DNA of 64,000 bases from Strobilurus pachycystidiatus (GCA_019915135.1 JAHLMK010000016.1:62001-126000); one strand, 5' to 3'. Positions 22,076 through 33,441 are shown, counted from the stretch's first letter. Made by a program: numbers and translations. Notes: a model not told the origin generated them from the letters alone.

Positions 22076-23070
22076 AAGGCAAGATCAAAGGATCCAGATC
22101 AGCCCTACTGAGATTCGAGCCCCAAATGGATTGGCGCGAATGGTTCTTGAAGCGAAGATGTGATTGCCAAAGATGGCCAACCCGGCCCAGGGTCCTGTCC
22201 TGGCTCTCCTTCGGGACAGTGACAGCCTCGCAAGAAGGCACCAGGCTTGATTAAGGGCAATTACCCCCTCCCTGAAAATCGAGTATTGCGCCAAACAATG
22301 ACTCGATGACCCGAACGGCCAACGCGTCTGAAGGTTAATCTGCTTGTGGGCTCCGACGCGATGGACACGTCGCCCGATTTGCATCAAATGAAAACGAGAC
22401 AGCGGCTGAGCAAACAGCAGAACACACGATCCAGGCAGATCCCCGGTGAATAACTGACTTGACAGATCACAGTCGATCGAGGTGGGACACGGTTAATAAA
22501 CGGAATGTCATAAAACGAGTTGGGACACCGTTCCAGCAAAGTCAACCCCAATTGACCATATACCGCGGGTGCGTTTGGTGCCCATCATCTTGAGGTTACA
22601 TCGCACGAGTGGTCACCTGTATTCATGTCAAGAGCCCACATTAGGGATCATGACTTTGGCACGTACCCTGAATTGGACTGGAAGTGGTGAATACCTTCCG
22701 AGTCCCCTCAAACTCGTGGCAATGATAAATCGAATACATCATCAATACAATCCAGTGTCCATACCTTATCATCGGTACGTTGCTCGTGATTGAAAGCCGA
22801 AGAAGAAGGTTTTGATTGCTTTGAAGAAGGAACATACAAGTAAGGGGCGCACATTCATAAAGAAGCTGATTCAAATCAGACATCGGAGGAGTAATACCAG
22901 AGTCGCTGCAGCCCTCGTATTTTACGCGAGGGAGTGAGGGAGGATTGACCAAACACGTAATGGGATACCAATACAAAGTGAGCATCGACTCGGAAGTCGT
23001 CTTCCTATAGTACAGCATGACGTGTGTTCGGTGGTTGCAACCATCCGCGGAACTTCTGACGATGGGGAAA

Positions 23071-23423
23071 CGGTCTGGTCTTGGCTCCTCGCAGTCACAG
23101 GTCAAAGCTTGTACAACATCAGATTAGCAACATTTGAGGTTATCTTGCAGAGTGTTGTATAAAGTTTTTTTTATCCTTTTCGTACTCAAGATAGTCAAGG
23201 CTCACTTGTCGCCCCTTCCGTGTAAGGTTGATCCTCCACACCATTTTCCCAGAAGGGATCTGGCACCCAAAGCGATATCACTTTCTAGACTACTCTTCTA
23301 GATCAAGGTGCCCCATAAACGAGAGATGAATGTGGATAGTCGTAATAAGAGCAAAATGGCAATGGCCACCAGCAAAACCAGTTGAGATAGGCGGGGGAAA
23401 CAATTGCATCATACAAAATACCT
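23071..23423. other. Intergenic, 3' of the kinase gene
   Basis: No coding frame. It contains the end of the duplicated block and the presumed 3' untranslated region of the minus-strand kinase gene. Confidence 0.5.
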
Positions 23424-24509
23424 CTAGATATTTGCTATAGCATCCTCGAGTTCCTTGACAACGTCCGACAAGGGAGGCCTCTCCTCCGGTTGGAGTTCAA
23501 GGCAGCGCACACACAGATCCCTCACTCTCTGAGGAGTCTCGACTTCCCATTCGGATAGTATATCTTCCCTACTCATGACTCTGTCCAACCCTAAGGGATT
23601 CCTCCCATTCCAAACAGCCCAAATAAGTACGCCCAGTGAGTACACATCCCTAGCGGCCGTGATGGGGATAGGCCACTGGTCCGGAGGTCCTTCGGGCCTG
23701 TACACCTCACTGCCTAACATCGAAGGGCCGTAATCAATGATACGCGCCTCCAAGTCGTTCGTCAAGCAGATGTTCTCCAAACGAACATCACCCCAGTAGA
23801 TCCCGGCGCTGTGGAGATCAAGGATCCCCCGAGCCACCTCCAAAAGGCAGGGGAGCTTCCTGTGCGGCGCCAGCGCTCGACCTTGGCTGGCAAGGGTGCC
23901 AAGGGGATGGTACGGCATAAGAAACCCCTCGTAAGCATCCTTGCCGCCATCGAGAGCAGAGAGTACAATGTGGGAGGGGGGAGTAACGTAGGTGGATTGT
24001 CCCCTCAGCAAGAAGGGAAGATCCTCCAGCTGTCTAGCTGCGAGCCTCTCCGTCATCTCGGGATAAGGCTCCAAGGACCCAGCGTATTTGAACACATATT
24101 GCTCTCCTTCGTATTCTACCACATCCACCGAATAAGGCACAAGTGGCTGAACCAAGGTCACACAAGCCTTGTCGACACAACGCTCGGTTCGCAGATCCGC
24201 GGGAAGTTCCACAGGTAGACATAGTTCTTCTGTAAGGGTGGGACCGAATTCCCCAGTCTCTAGCCATAGGTGAATGGTGTCAGGGAAGCCCAGACACTGA
24301 ACGAGTGCGATGACACATTCTCCATTGTCAGGGAAGTGGCGGAGAGATCCCTCACGAAAGGAATTTTCCATCGACGCCTCTCCATCATCAATTGGCCCGT
24401 ACACCACCACAACCCTGCTTTCCTTTGCATAGTTGGTTGGAAGTGGCCTTATCACGAAGAGTGTTGCCTCGATACCGAGTTGTCCGGCATAGTGAATCTG
24501 TGGGATCAT
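23424..24509 (-). CDS. Protein kinase-like protein
   Basis: A single open frame on the minus strand; the ATG at 24509 (MIPQIHYAGQ) gives 361 residues. An upstream in-frame start at 24596 is possible. The N-terminal 130 residues are not recognised. The kinase-like domain follows: YVFKYAG gives the candidate ATP-binding lysine, YEGFLMPYHPLGTL fits the hinge, and DLHSAGIYWGDVRLENICL is the catalytic loop. There the usual H-R-D reads W-G-D, so Asp and Asn are kept while His and Arg are changed. DFG reads DYG, followed by DVYSLGVLIWAVWNG and a C-terminal RCLELQPEERPPLSDVVKEL typical of kinase lobe ends. Catalysis is possible. Such single-exon kinase-like genes are numerous in Agaricomycetes; targets are unknown. 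Confidence 0.8.
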   Translation of the reverse strand: MIPQIHYAGQLGIEATLFVIRPLPTNYAKESRVVVVYGPIDDGEASMENSFREGSLRHFPDNGECVIALVQCLGFPDTIHLWLETGEFGPTLTEELCLPVELPADLRTERCVDKACVTLVQPLVPYSVDVVEYEGEQYVFKYAGSLEPYPEMTERLAARQLEDLPFLLRGQSTYVTPPSHIVLSALDGGKDAYEGFLMPYHPLGTLASQGRALAPHRKLPCLLEVARGILDLHSAGIYWGDVRLENICLTNDLEARIIDYGPSMLGSEVYRPEGPPDQWPIPITAARDVYSLGVLIWAVWNGRNPLGLDRVMSREDILSEWEVETPQRVRDLCVRCLELQPEERPPLSDVVKELEDAIANI

Positions 24510-27500
24510 CGTGGTTGAACTTTGACTTACAGTATACAATCCCTTATGTAACTCGAGATCACGCCCTGCACAGCCACAGACTCCATACACGATCAATCAA
24601 TCAATCAATACATAGACGGCACGGACCCAAAGGATCGCCGGACGCAGCGTAGAGTACAGGTACTTAAGTGCAGTTTTTTTGGTCTACCTGCTCAGCTACA
24701 TACATATATTCCATAGAATTAACCCACGCTCGATGCCCCCGTCGCCCATAACGTGCCCTTATCTTATTCTATAACACTGTAAGAAGGCAAAGAAATATAA
24801 TTAGTACCATATAGCAGGGCAAAGCGCTGAAGTGCACATCAGTTGAAGGATACGGGCGAGAGGACTTTAGTGTATCATCTCAGTCTCTGTGGTTTAGTGC
24901 ACAGGTAGTGCAGTTCACGAGGACGCGAGCCGTGGAACGTCATTGATTCGGAGTTCAAATCTTAAATAAATGATGGAGACAGGGTCCCGCAATGGACGGG
25001 CTCGACGGGGCACCCGCACAGACTGTGGTACCATGGGCGCACAGTGGCGGGGCGCTCGCACAAGGCGCCCAAGGTGTTTGAAAACTCAGAAGTACTTTTT
25101 ACACCCAACGGGTGCCGTATTTAACGCTCGACAGGCTGCGTATTAACGATCTCTACAGCAATCAATACCATTCAATTACACAAAAACAAAAAAAAAACAA
25201 AAAAAAACGTAGAAAACACAAAAACAGAAAAGAAAAGGAAAGCACTACGCGAGGATGGTACAAAGAAGCGGGCGAGACGAGGTCGATATATTGTACATTT
25301 TGAGGAAGCGTCTGAAGGTATGTAGACAAAAACAAACCGGCCAAACCAACAGGAAAAAGAAAACGAAAGATCATCTACGCGGTATCGTACATGTGGCGAG
25401 TGGCTCGGGAGGTGGTGATGGGGTGTGGCGACGATCGTTGCGGCATACTCGTTGCAAGAGATGGGGCGCGCGCAACGGGAAGAGGGTACGGGGTCAGTTC
25501 ACCTGCGCCTCCTCTTATTTCGTGTCGGCTAATAAGCATGAGCATGCGCCTAGACCTCGTATGCAGGACAACGCACTTGGGATTGGGGATGGTAGGGTAC
25601 ACGGGGTCTATACTCGCCCCGACTGGGCCCCGGGCATCCGTCCCCCCAGCAGGCGCCGCCCGTCGAGCGTCTATGCTCCGGGTGCTCACGGCACATAGAC
25701 CCCCTGGCACGGGCCGCGGGGCAGAGGGCGGTCCTCGTGGTGTAGAGTCCACAATCGTAGTATACCAACCATTCCCCGCAGCCGCAGGACATCTTGGGTG
25801 TACGGAGGAAGGTGAAGGGCTTGGGCTACGCCGGACGCCATGAATTTATCATCCTGAGCATTCGCCAATCTCACGCTTTGTCACAGAAGCTTTTGGGCCG
25901 GGAAATTTCAATACCGCGGAGCCTTGGACATCGTCGCATCGTATCTAATAGACCCCATGTCAAGAGATCGTGAGTCGAGAGCCACGATAACGACACTATA
26001 TAATACGACGTCTCGGAGGCCGATCTGGAGCCGTTGTCGGAGAGCGGGACGACCCTTTGAGGAGTGTTCAAACCTTCGTCTCATATGTACGTTGCGGTAT
26101 GCGCCCTTTCTTGGCCTCCATGCCTATGAAGGGGTTCTCTCGTTGCGTCCGCCGCCTATCCAACTCAAACGCGGTCAAAGAGTTTCAGGCAAGCAACATA
26201 ATTAATTATACTCTCCGCTAATGGTTTAATTCTGTGACTCACCGCTTCTCAGACTCGACATAGCCGATTTACGTTCTTTGGCACCCGTCTATTACGGATT
26301 CTGTATCTACGACTGTCAACAGTACGTTGTCCCCTTGAAATCAAATTTCGTGTTGCTTGCAGCCGCTGGTATATAGCTTTGCACAAAGCCCTGCCTACTG
26401 GGACCACGTGATTACGCCTGCTGAGGCTCTCGAGGGTGGAAGCAGCGCTGTTCGCATGTAAATTGGAGTTGGAGCGTGATGGGAACATGACGCAGATCTG
26501 CAAGAGATTGGGGTACAACTGGCACTCACGAGAACCACAAAGACTGGGATGCCGATAAGGACAAGCAAGTGAGATCGCGTAAACATCTACTCCCTAACCC
26601 TACGAAAGTTTTTAGATTGAGTCCCCGCAGTGATCGTGGCGTGTATTCCCATCTTGTGGCGATATATTGGCCTGTTTGGCCATACCAAGCTCTGACAGGC
26701 TCCCCGATGGACAGCAGGTGGGAACAGCGATGGCCGCGTCGGTGGGAGCGGGGTGTATTTGGACTGTCATTGGCCACCGGCAGTGTGGTGTGCTATGTTG
26801 GTACCTACCGACCTAATGGTACCGGGAGAATCCGCGAGCTTGCCCGATTGTTTCTCATTACAGTGTACAGTGGGACCCGCTTGGGCCCAAGTCTCGTTTT
26901 GTAAAGTCTTTGTTGAAACGAAGCGCCGATGGGCACATAGTCGATCTGTCCATCGGTGGTATTGGTGCGAGCCTGGAGCTGGTCATTCAGAGCGACACCC
27001 CCACGTCAAGCAATACCGGCATGGGATGATATCGCCTAGAAAGCCTATGTGAGAAGAAGGGCGTTCATTCACCGCGATCAATACATATCGCAGTTTTGTG
27101 TATGGCATACCTAAGGTAATCGAACGCCTCTCGTGCATCTCTTCATCTCCCTTTCCCGAAGGAAGTGTGCATCTATGGCATGCGATAGACATCGAACAAC
27201 ACAACTCCCCCTGGCCCTTGCCATTCGTATTGGTTCTTCACACCATGATCAGAGAATCGAGCAGGCACCTGAGCCCGTCGTTTCACGACATCTGTACCGC
27301 CGGTCTCGGTGTCTTCCGAGCTCCCAGAGGAAGACAGGATGTATGGCACGCGTGTGTCGACCGTGATATCGATCAGGCAGGACGGGCATTGTGCGCTCTT
27401 CATTGAGCGAGACGTGTGGAGATCTGTAGATGGCCAAGTGACCAAGAGCGATCCTTCTACGGAACGGGTGCATTGCTTCCAATTAGAAATGTGAATTGTA

Positions 27501-27574
27501 TGTCCGTGGGCCTTCAATACTATTGTCGATGCTATATGTACAACAGTTGTATTCAATCAGCATCGTGAGTTCGA
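24510..27574. other. Long stretch without a recognised gene
   Basis: No frame on either strand shows domain-like sequence or a consistent splice pattern. It holds a CAAT simple repeat at about 24594-24610, a 22-bp string at 24618-24639 that recurs near 63740, an A-rich tract at 25185-25245, and an isolated CCCTAACCC near 26589. Frames around 25390-25840 are long only because the region is GC-rich. Confidence 0.5.
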
Positions 27575-30075
27575 TATCCAATACATAATTACTGAGACAA
27601 GAATACAATAGAGAGCAAGGACTCGGAGAGCATGCGTAAGACAACAATGTAGTAGTGAAATAGTAGGTAATGAGTCCGTGCAAAGAAAGGGCCAGATGAT
27701 GGTCGTCAAGAGCATACAATGACAAGGCGTGGTCCAAAAAGCGTAACCAAAGAATATTGAGAACATGAACGACGAATGGGTAAAGAACAACAGCGACAAT
27801 TGAGTAACGGAAAAAGAAACAAGAAACACTGACGCCAAAGTAACTGTGCTAGTTACGACACTCGGGATCAGGTAATGATTTGGTTGTAGATGCTGCTGTG
27901 CTCCGTGGACTGCATGGGGAAGTAGGGGTTGTAGCTCGGTGTCGACATGGTGTTCCATTCATGGGGAGAGACTCCGCCCGGTGGTGAGTTCGAGTGGAAC
28001 GGGCCATGGTTGCTCCCGGAAGCGGACAACGGCGTAAGGATCTCGCTATCCGTTGGGGTATTACTATCGCTGCACGCTGGACCTGCGGCATCACTTGAAT
28101 CGCTTCCCCTAGAAATGAACACCGAAGATCAGCAAAAGGCTCGGATAGCATGAATGGTGACGAAAGAAGACGTACTGCAACATGCTGTTGAGCTCCACAA
28201 TGCGACGGTACAACGTGCACTGTGTCGTCGTCGGATGAGGCGCGTACTGGCGCAGCAACCCGAGGGTGGTGTCGAGGTGGTGCGACAGTTTCAGATACTC
28301 GTGAGTGGCGGCGGCTGTCGCCCGACAAGAGCAGAATGAACTGTTCTGGGAAGACGAGCCGCCGCTATGGTAGTGCTCGCCATAGTTTCGGCTGTCGTCG
28401 CTCCCGGATAGTGGGTAGTCGCCACTTCCGCCATCAGAATAGGTACCACCGTGAGTTGAGCCGCTGGCGGTGTAGGAGCCGGCGACGCCTGAAGAGGTCG
28501 AGTGGTAAGACCCGCTAGAGCCGTTGGGAAATGAAGGGTGCTCTTTCTCGAAAGACGAGGCAGTTGATGGGCCATGAACTTCGGCTGAGAAGGACTGCTG
28601 ATGGTATCGCAAGGGAGGGGAAGGCGAGAATCGATACAGCTGGGATTTGGGTTCGGCAGCATTTTCGGGTTTGATTGGCGTGAGCAGAGACGGCAAGACA
28701 TTTCGCCCAGGGTTTGCACGATCCACCGCAGTGTCCGGAGAGTGACGACGTTTAGCGAGAGGCGCGCACTTGGTCGCGCGAATGCCACTTTTCGTTCGGG
28801 TCGCCATCTCTAACCCTGCCGTCCGCCCATCGTGGATGCGGTTTGCCTTTTGCAAAAAGTCAATATGATAAACGAGAAAATATACGACCGAAGAGGAAAA
28901 GAATGACATACCACGTAATTCTCTGACGAGAGATTGCAGTTCGGCGATGCGGTTGCGAAGACGAGTTGTTTCGTCAATCGTAGGATCGTCTCTGAGAGAA
29001 GATGTACTGGGTAACGCGTAAAGAGTTGAATAGAGGTAAGGACGAACCTCAAAGCTGGATCATCAATTTCATAAACGCAAAGCCCGGTCTACAGGAAGGC
29101 GGGCTATGAGACCCAGTGAGAAATGACGCGACGAGGGAGAGCGCGCACCAAGCCGAGCTGTATGCATCGTTGACAGGGCCTTCTTCTGCCGCACTGTAGA
29201 ATGGACCCGAATAAGGACAAGAGTCCGCTGTTGGGATCGTGTCAGGTAACGAACATTGCGTTTCGATGTGTGGCAAGCCAGGCAGCTCTGCGTGGTTCTA
29301 TTCCTGCGCTGTCTTCTGTGAGGAGCTGGAGAAAGTAAGCAAAGTGGCGGATAAAACAGATGTAGTAGATGGACGGGCCTGTGCTTGGTGTCGGTTGTGA
29401 ACTCGAAATCCATGACTTTGCCTTTGAGTTGGACAGGCTGGAAGGGGTCTGTGTTCACAGAGGATGCGAGCGGAAGGAAACTAGCTGTAGGAGATACGTC
29501 GCTGTCCTTTATGAGATCCCGGAGTGATTCGATATGCAGGGCAAGATCCATGGGTTTAGATTAGGCTAACTCACATTTGACCCCCAAATGCAAAGGCGGG
29601 ATTAGTTTTTGAAACGAAGATGTGGTTGCCACGGATGGCCAACCCGGCCCAAGGTCCTAGCGTTCCTTCGGGACAGTGACAGTACTACAAGAAGGTACCA
29701 GACTTGATCAAGAAAAATGACTCGCGGCGTGAAAATCGAGTATTGCCCCAAACAATGCTTCAATGACCTGACAGCCCTACACGTCCTAAGGCTAATCCTC
29801 TTGCGGGCTTCGACGCAATAGACACGTCGCCGGATTGGCACAATGCCTTATAAGGGCACGATGTTTGTGATTGAAGGCCAATGAAGAAGGTTTGCATTGC
29901 TCTGAAGAAGGGAACGTACAAGTCCGGGCCGTGCATTCATTGAGGAGCTGAGGATTTACCCTACACATATTGGGATGCCAAGACACGGAACAAACGCCAA
30001 GTGAGCATCGACTCGGAAGTCGTCTTCTATAGTACAGCATGACGTGTGTTCGGTGGTTGCAACCATCCGCGTGCG
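27575..30075. repeat. Segmental duplication, copy 2
   Basis: This is the partner of 20340-23070, in the same order and orientation. It carries the better preserved zinc-cluster gene. The two copies have diverged through indels, so the duplication is not recent. Confidence 0.85.
27868..29551 (-). pseudogene. Zn(II)2Cys6 transcription factor, copy 2 (one frame lesion)
   Basis: Minus-strand exons are 29551-29379, 29315-29255, 29193-29149, 29088-29048, 28991-28912, 28846-28176 and 28108-27868. The N-terminal zinc cluster is complete: CLACHTSKRN-C-GRRRPCQRC-IQLGLTGLC, spacing C-x2-C-x6-C-x5-C-x2-C-x8-C, the fungal DNA-binding type. A short coiled coil follows (TRLRNRIAELQSLVRELRG), then a Ser/Gly-rich linker, a CSCRATAAATHEYLKLSHHL helix pair and a C-terminus ending EHSSIYNQIIT. 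Two defects are visible. The exon 28846-28176 is out of frame with its neighbours and needs two more bases; copy 1 has two extra bases near 28779. The first intron starts GC instead of GT. The gene is therefore probably inactive, unless the lesion is an assembly error. Confidence 0.8.
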
Positions 30076-30180
30076 GAACTTGTGACGATGAGTTCAGCCG
30101 CTGGAGGAGTAGGAGCCGGCGACGCCCAACGAGGTGTAGTAAGACCCGCCAGAGCCATTAGATAATGAAGGGTGCTCCCT
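30063..30180 (-). pseudogene. Fragment of the zinc-cluster gene
   Basis: This short piece matches 28447-28560, the Ser/Gly-rich linker of copy 2 (GCCGCTGG(A/C)GG then GTAGGAGCCGGCGACGCC). It stands alone and is out of order with respect to the other duplicated pieces. Confidence 0.65.
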
Positions 30181-30594
30181 CCCAAAGGGGAAAAATCTGG
30201 TGGTTGTCCTAAGGCCTCGGGGAGACGCGAAAGAGGGCCGAGACAGACTCTACCCCTGTACATGAAAGACCCTATCGTACATACAAATCTATGAGTGAGT
30301 CTCTTTTGTGGGTTAGGATAATGTGAAACATACATCGTACCCCGTAAAGGTCAGCATGGACGAGACGATGCGGTCCGAGGCTCCAATGGCACCCTAGCTC
30401 TGTTCAGCCTGGTATTGGCTCAGCGTCGTGGGCCGGCGACTGGGGCATGTTGTCTGAGTCGTCGATGGGCGAGGTCCCTGATAGCTCGTCATCATCAGAG
30501 ATAACCTGGGGTGGTTGCGGCATTACCTGCATTGTCCGCTTGTTCCATGTTTGGAGGGGGAGTTCTTGGATGTGCAAGTTTCAACACTCGTTAT
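30181..30594. other. No gene recognised
   Basis: Short frames only, between two fragments of the zinc-cluster gene. Confidence 0.5.
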
Positions 30595-30930
30595 GATGTC
30601 GAAGTAGATGCTGCTATGCTCCGTGAACTGCATGAGGAAGTAGGGAGTTATAGACATGTTGTTCCATTCGTTGGGAGAGACTCCACCCGGTGCAGACTAT
30701 GGCTGTATGCAGGACCCTCCGCGTCACTAGAATCACTTCCCTTACAAATTAAGATCGGAGACCAGTGAAAGGCTCGGATAGCAAGAACAGTGACGAAAGG
30801 GAACGTACTGCAACATTCCCTTGAGTTCCACGATGAGTCTAGTCAAAGGTAGGCTACGAGACCCAGTGGACAATGACGCGCATCATGCCATGCCATGAGG
30901 TGAGTGAGGTGCGCACAGGTATGCCAGCCG
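30595..30930 (-). pseudogene. Third, strongly deleted copy of the zinc-cluster gene
   Basis: Bases 30595-30840 match the last exon and last intron region of copy 2 (27890-28215). Bases 30845-30930 match the second zinc-cluster exon region (29095-29160), so everything between has been lost. Stops in all frames make it a relic. Confidence 0.7.
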
Positions 30931-31839
30931 TCGCAATTGTGTCAAGCCAATTCCGAAGTGTGGAGGAGTAGGCGGCTTGAGTTGCTTGAGTGAAGCTCGA
31001 GGTCGCGCTGAACCAGGTCAGGCTTGACTTCTTGAATTCTAAACTCGGGCTCGCGCTGATCCACGTAGGGTTAGGGCCCCCCCTAACCCAACTTGGGCTC
31101 GCGCTGATCCACGTCACGCTCGTATGGGTCGCCGAATGCACATTTATTTCGATCGTGCCGCGTCGGTCAGGGTGATGCCGCGCCGTTCTGAGATGACGCG
31201 TCAGGCAAGTCGGTATATGATCCAGTCCTCAGGCTGTTGATACTATATAGTCTTGAACCAACAGTACACCCAGAACAATACTTCATAGATACTTTCTGAG
31301 TACATGATCTGGAGTATGGGAGGCAGGGTCATCATGCTGTGGTAAGAAGAGTCAATGTGGCACAGGTCAACCGGTCAGACCGGTCAAGACCGAGCTCGAG
31401 TACATATATACAAGCGCGTTCGTCGGCAACGTCCTCGGGCTGCTTGACACCAGCAGGTGCCGCCACACGTTGCCGACGTCAACTCTTACCTGAAGGCGCT
31501 GTAATTCTACCGTTAGCATCAGCAGAAAGGCATACTCTCTCATGTTGTAAATGTCGAAATGAGCTCAGGAGACCTTGCACACTCCTTGCTCGTGCGACAG
31601 TGGTGGTGCTAACTGTTACTTATGGATGCAAAGGGTATGGGTGAGACCGTGACGCGCATGGGTCCCACAGTAGTGTACAGGTAACAGAAACTCACTAACA
31701 TAGAGTGAAAATTGTACAAATCACCTCTGAGGAATCTAGAAGTCGAAGATATAGCCTCGAGTCAGTCTCGCGTATACAGCGGTCATATACGCGGAGGTCA
31801 CTCACAGGTACGCGGGTGATCGGAATAAATGTGCACTTG
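30931..31839. other. Non-coding, with CTCGAG-like and telomere-like pieces
   Basis: It holds diverged TGAAGCTCGAG-type repeats at 30975-31130 and a small inverted telomere-like motif at 31069-31090 (GGGTTAGGG, then CCCTAACCC). Nothing else is recognised. Confidence 0.5.
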
Positions 31840-32640
31840 ATGACCCATACGCTCGAGTTGATGTGGAGCGCACTCGAGCTCGAGCCGCGTATGGCACTCA
31901 AGCTCGAGCCGCGTATGGCACTCGAGCTCGAGCCGGAGTGGAACTAGAGCTCGAGCGGAAGTGTGGGCCTCGAGCTCCAGCTGAAGTATGGGCCTCGAGT
32001 TCGAGTGGGGCTCAAGCTCGAGCGGAAGGGTGGGGCTCGAGCTCGAGCGGAAGTGTGGGGCTCGAGCTCGGAGTGGAACTGGAGCTCGCACAAGTCACGC
32101 GAGTTCGAGTGGAGCTCAAGCTCGAGCGGAAGTGTGGGCCTCGAGTTTGAGTGGAGCTCAAGCTGTGACCTCGAGCGCGAGCCGAAGTGGGATTTGAGCC
32201 GCGTATGGCACTCGAGCTCGAGCCGCGTATGGCACTCGAGCTCGAGCCGCGTATGGCACTCGAGCTCGAGCCGCGTATGGCACTCGAGCTCGAGCCGCGT
32301 ATGGCACTCAAGCTCGAGCCGCGTATGGCACTCGAGCTCGAGCCGGAGTGGAACTAGAGCTCGAGCGGAAGTGTGGGCCTCGAGCTCGAGCTGAAGTATG
32401 GGCCTCGAGTTCGAGTGGAGCTCAAGCTCGAGCGGAAGGGTGGGGCTCGAGCTCGAGCGGAAGTGTGGGGCTCGAGCTCGGAGTGGAACTGGAGCTCGCA
32501 CAAGTCACGCGAGTTCGAGTGGAGCTCAAGCTCGAGCGGAAGTGTGGGCCTCGAGTTTGAGTGGAGCTCAAGCTGTGACCTCGAGCGCGAGCCGAAGTGG
32601 GATTTGAGCTCGAGTCACGCTCAAGCTTGCAGAAGTCACA
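31840..32640. repeat. CTCGAG satellite with a 410-bp internal duplication
   Basis: The stretch is built from CTCGAGCTCGAGC-type units. At 32195-32335 a 24-bp unit containing CCGCGTATGGCACTCGAG is repeated about six times head to tail. A larger block at about 31905-32190 recurs at about 32315-32600, a 410-bp shift with near identity. Because the units lack stop codons, all frames appear open. The dense CTCGAG self-complementarity makes it prone to hairpins. Confidence 0.85.
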
Positions 32641-33155
32641 CTCAAGCTTGCCGTTTATCCGGTGGAACTCAAGTGAGACTTGAGCTCGCGCTGATTTGAG
32701 GTTAAGCCAGGTCAAGACTTCTGAGGCAAAGGTCAGGCTACAGTCCCCTATCACCAACTGATACAATACTGATACAATATCCCAGGATGCTCGCCTGCAA
32801 GTCCAGCAGCTTCACTGTTTGACTCGAGGTGGGCAAGTACAGTGTGGGGGTACAGTACCTGAGCTCCAGATGAATTGGGAGGTTTGGGGATAAATTCACA
32901 TTTGCTAAGGATCAACTGGCAATGACCTAGCAAAGACAGGTTGGAAGGGGTTAGGGCCCCAGTGGAACGCAGTATGCTCGATCACGTCCCAAATGGGACG
33001 GGTCACGTGACGCCCGCCAGAATTGCGACGAGCGGGGAGGGCGCATTTCTTAATTATATCGCGCCGTTGTTTGACCGTTCGCATCGCGTCGACGAAGGCT
33101 ACCGATGGTCAAAAAAGATATAAAAAATTATATATTTTTTTTTACTTCGTGCAAA
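32641..33155. other. No gene recognised
   Basis: Short frames only. An AT-rich tract at 33110-33145 follows the predicted 3' end of the small minus-strand gene at 33156-33441. Confidence 0.5.
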
Positions 33156-33441
33156 CTAAGAGACAGTAATGGCATAGCCAATGCACAAGTCTGCTGTGTT
33201 GATGGAAGTGGTGGTGGCCAAGGAAGTGTCAACAGCTTGAAGAGCTTGGGCTTGGTCTTCAGCTTTGATGGTCTGGGTTTTCCACATTAGCAGGTGGAAA
33301 TGTGGAAAAGTGTGCACTCACTTTCAAGTCTTGCTTGATGGCCCTCTTTTCCACATTGTCAGGTGGAAATGTGGAAAAGTGAAAATGAAAACACACCTTG
33401 TGATGGGCATCAACTTTGTTCTGAACAGATCTGGGGGGCAT
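33156..33441 (-). CDS. Tiny three-exon gene with palindromic introns (candidate)
   Basis: On the minus strand a TATATAAGG box (33517-33508) is followed by an ATG at 33441. The proposed exons are 33441-33397, 33345-33322 and 33272-33156, giving 61 residues that begin MPPRSVQNKVDAHHK and end IGYAITVS. The two introns, 33396-33346 (51 nt) and 33321-33273 (49 nt), start GTGTGT and GTGAGT and end in AG. Each consists mostly of the same 32-bp palindrome (33347-33378 and 33278-33309). The frame works only if both palindromes are removed. The short middle exon (24 nt) and lack of homologues make this a candidate rather than a sure gene. A promoter of the same type precedes each gene of the neighbouring small family. 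Confidence 0.4.
33278..33309. repeat. 32-bp palindrome, copy 1
   Basis: TTTTCCACATT, a 10-nt spacer, then AATGTGGAAAA: 11-bp perfect arms. It lies inside the predicted second intron of the minus-strand gene at 33156-33441. Confidence 0.9.
33347..33378. repeat. 32-bp palindrome, copy 2
   Basis: TTTTCCACATT, spacer GTCAGGTGGA, AATGTGGAAAA. It lies inside the predicted first intron of the same gene. Confidence 0.9.

Larger units (their letters stand above)
20340..23070. repeat. Segmental duplication, copy 1
   Basis: This block aligns in the same order and orientation with 27575-30075. Shared landmarks include TGGTCCAAAAAGC near 20485 and 27728, GTTACGACACTCGGGATCA near 20607 and 27853, the zinc-cluster gene body, and GTGAGCATCGACTCGGAAGT near 22978 and 30000. 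Copy 1 has several deletions and a CTCGAG-rich insertion at 20925-21115 in place of coding sequence. Both copies run in the same direction, with the kinase gene between them. Confidence 0.85.

Noticed and set aside
24880..24975. Possible second tRNA-like unit (TGGTTTAGTGC and GAGTTCAAATC)
   Set aside because: Both boxes deviate from consensus, arms do not pair and no T-run stop follows at the right distance.
25375..25843. Overlapping 125-150 codon frames on both strands
   Set aside because: GC-rich local composition, no domain-like sequence and no exon partners.
31863..32766. Many overlapping long frames on both strands in the CTCGAG satellite
   Set aside because: The repeat unit contains no stop codon in any frame, so open frames are automatic. 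No start context, introns or domains.
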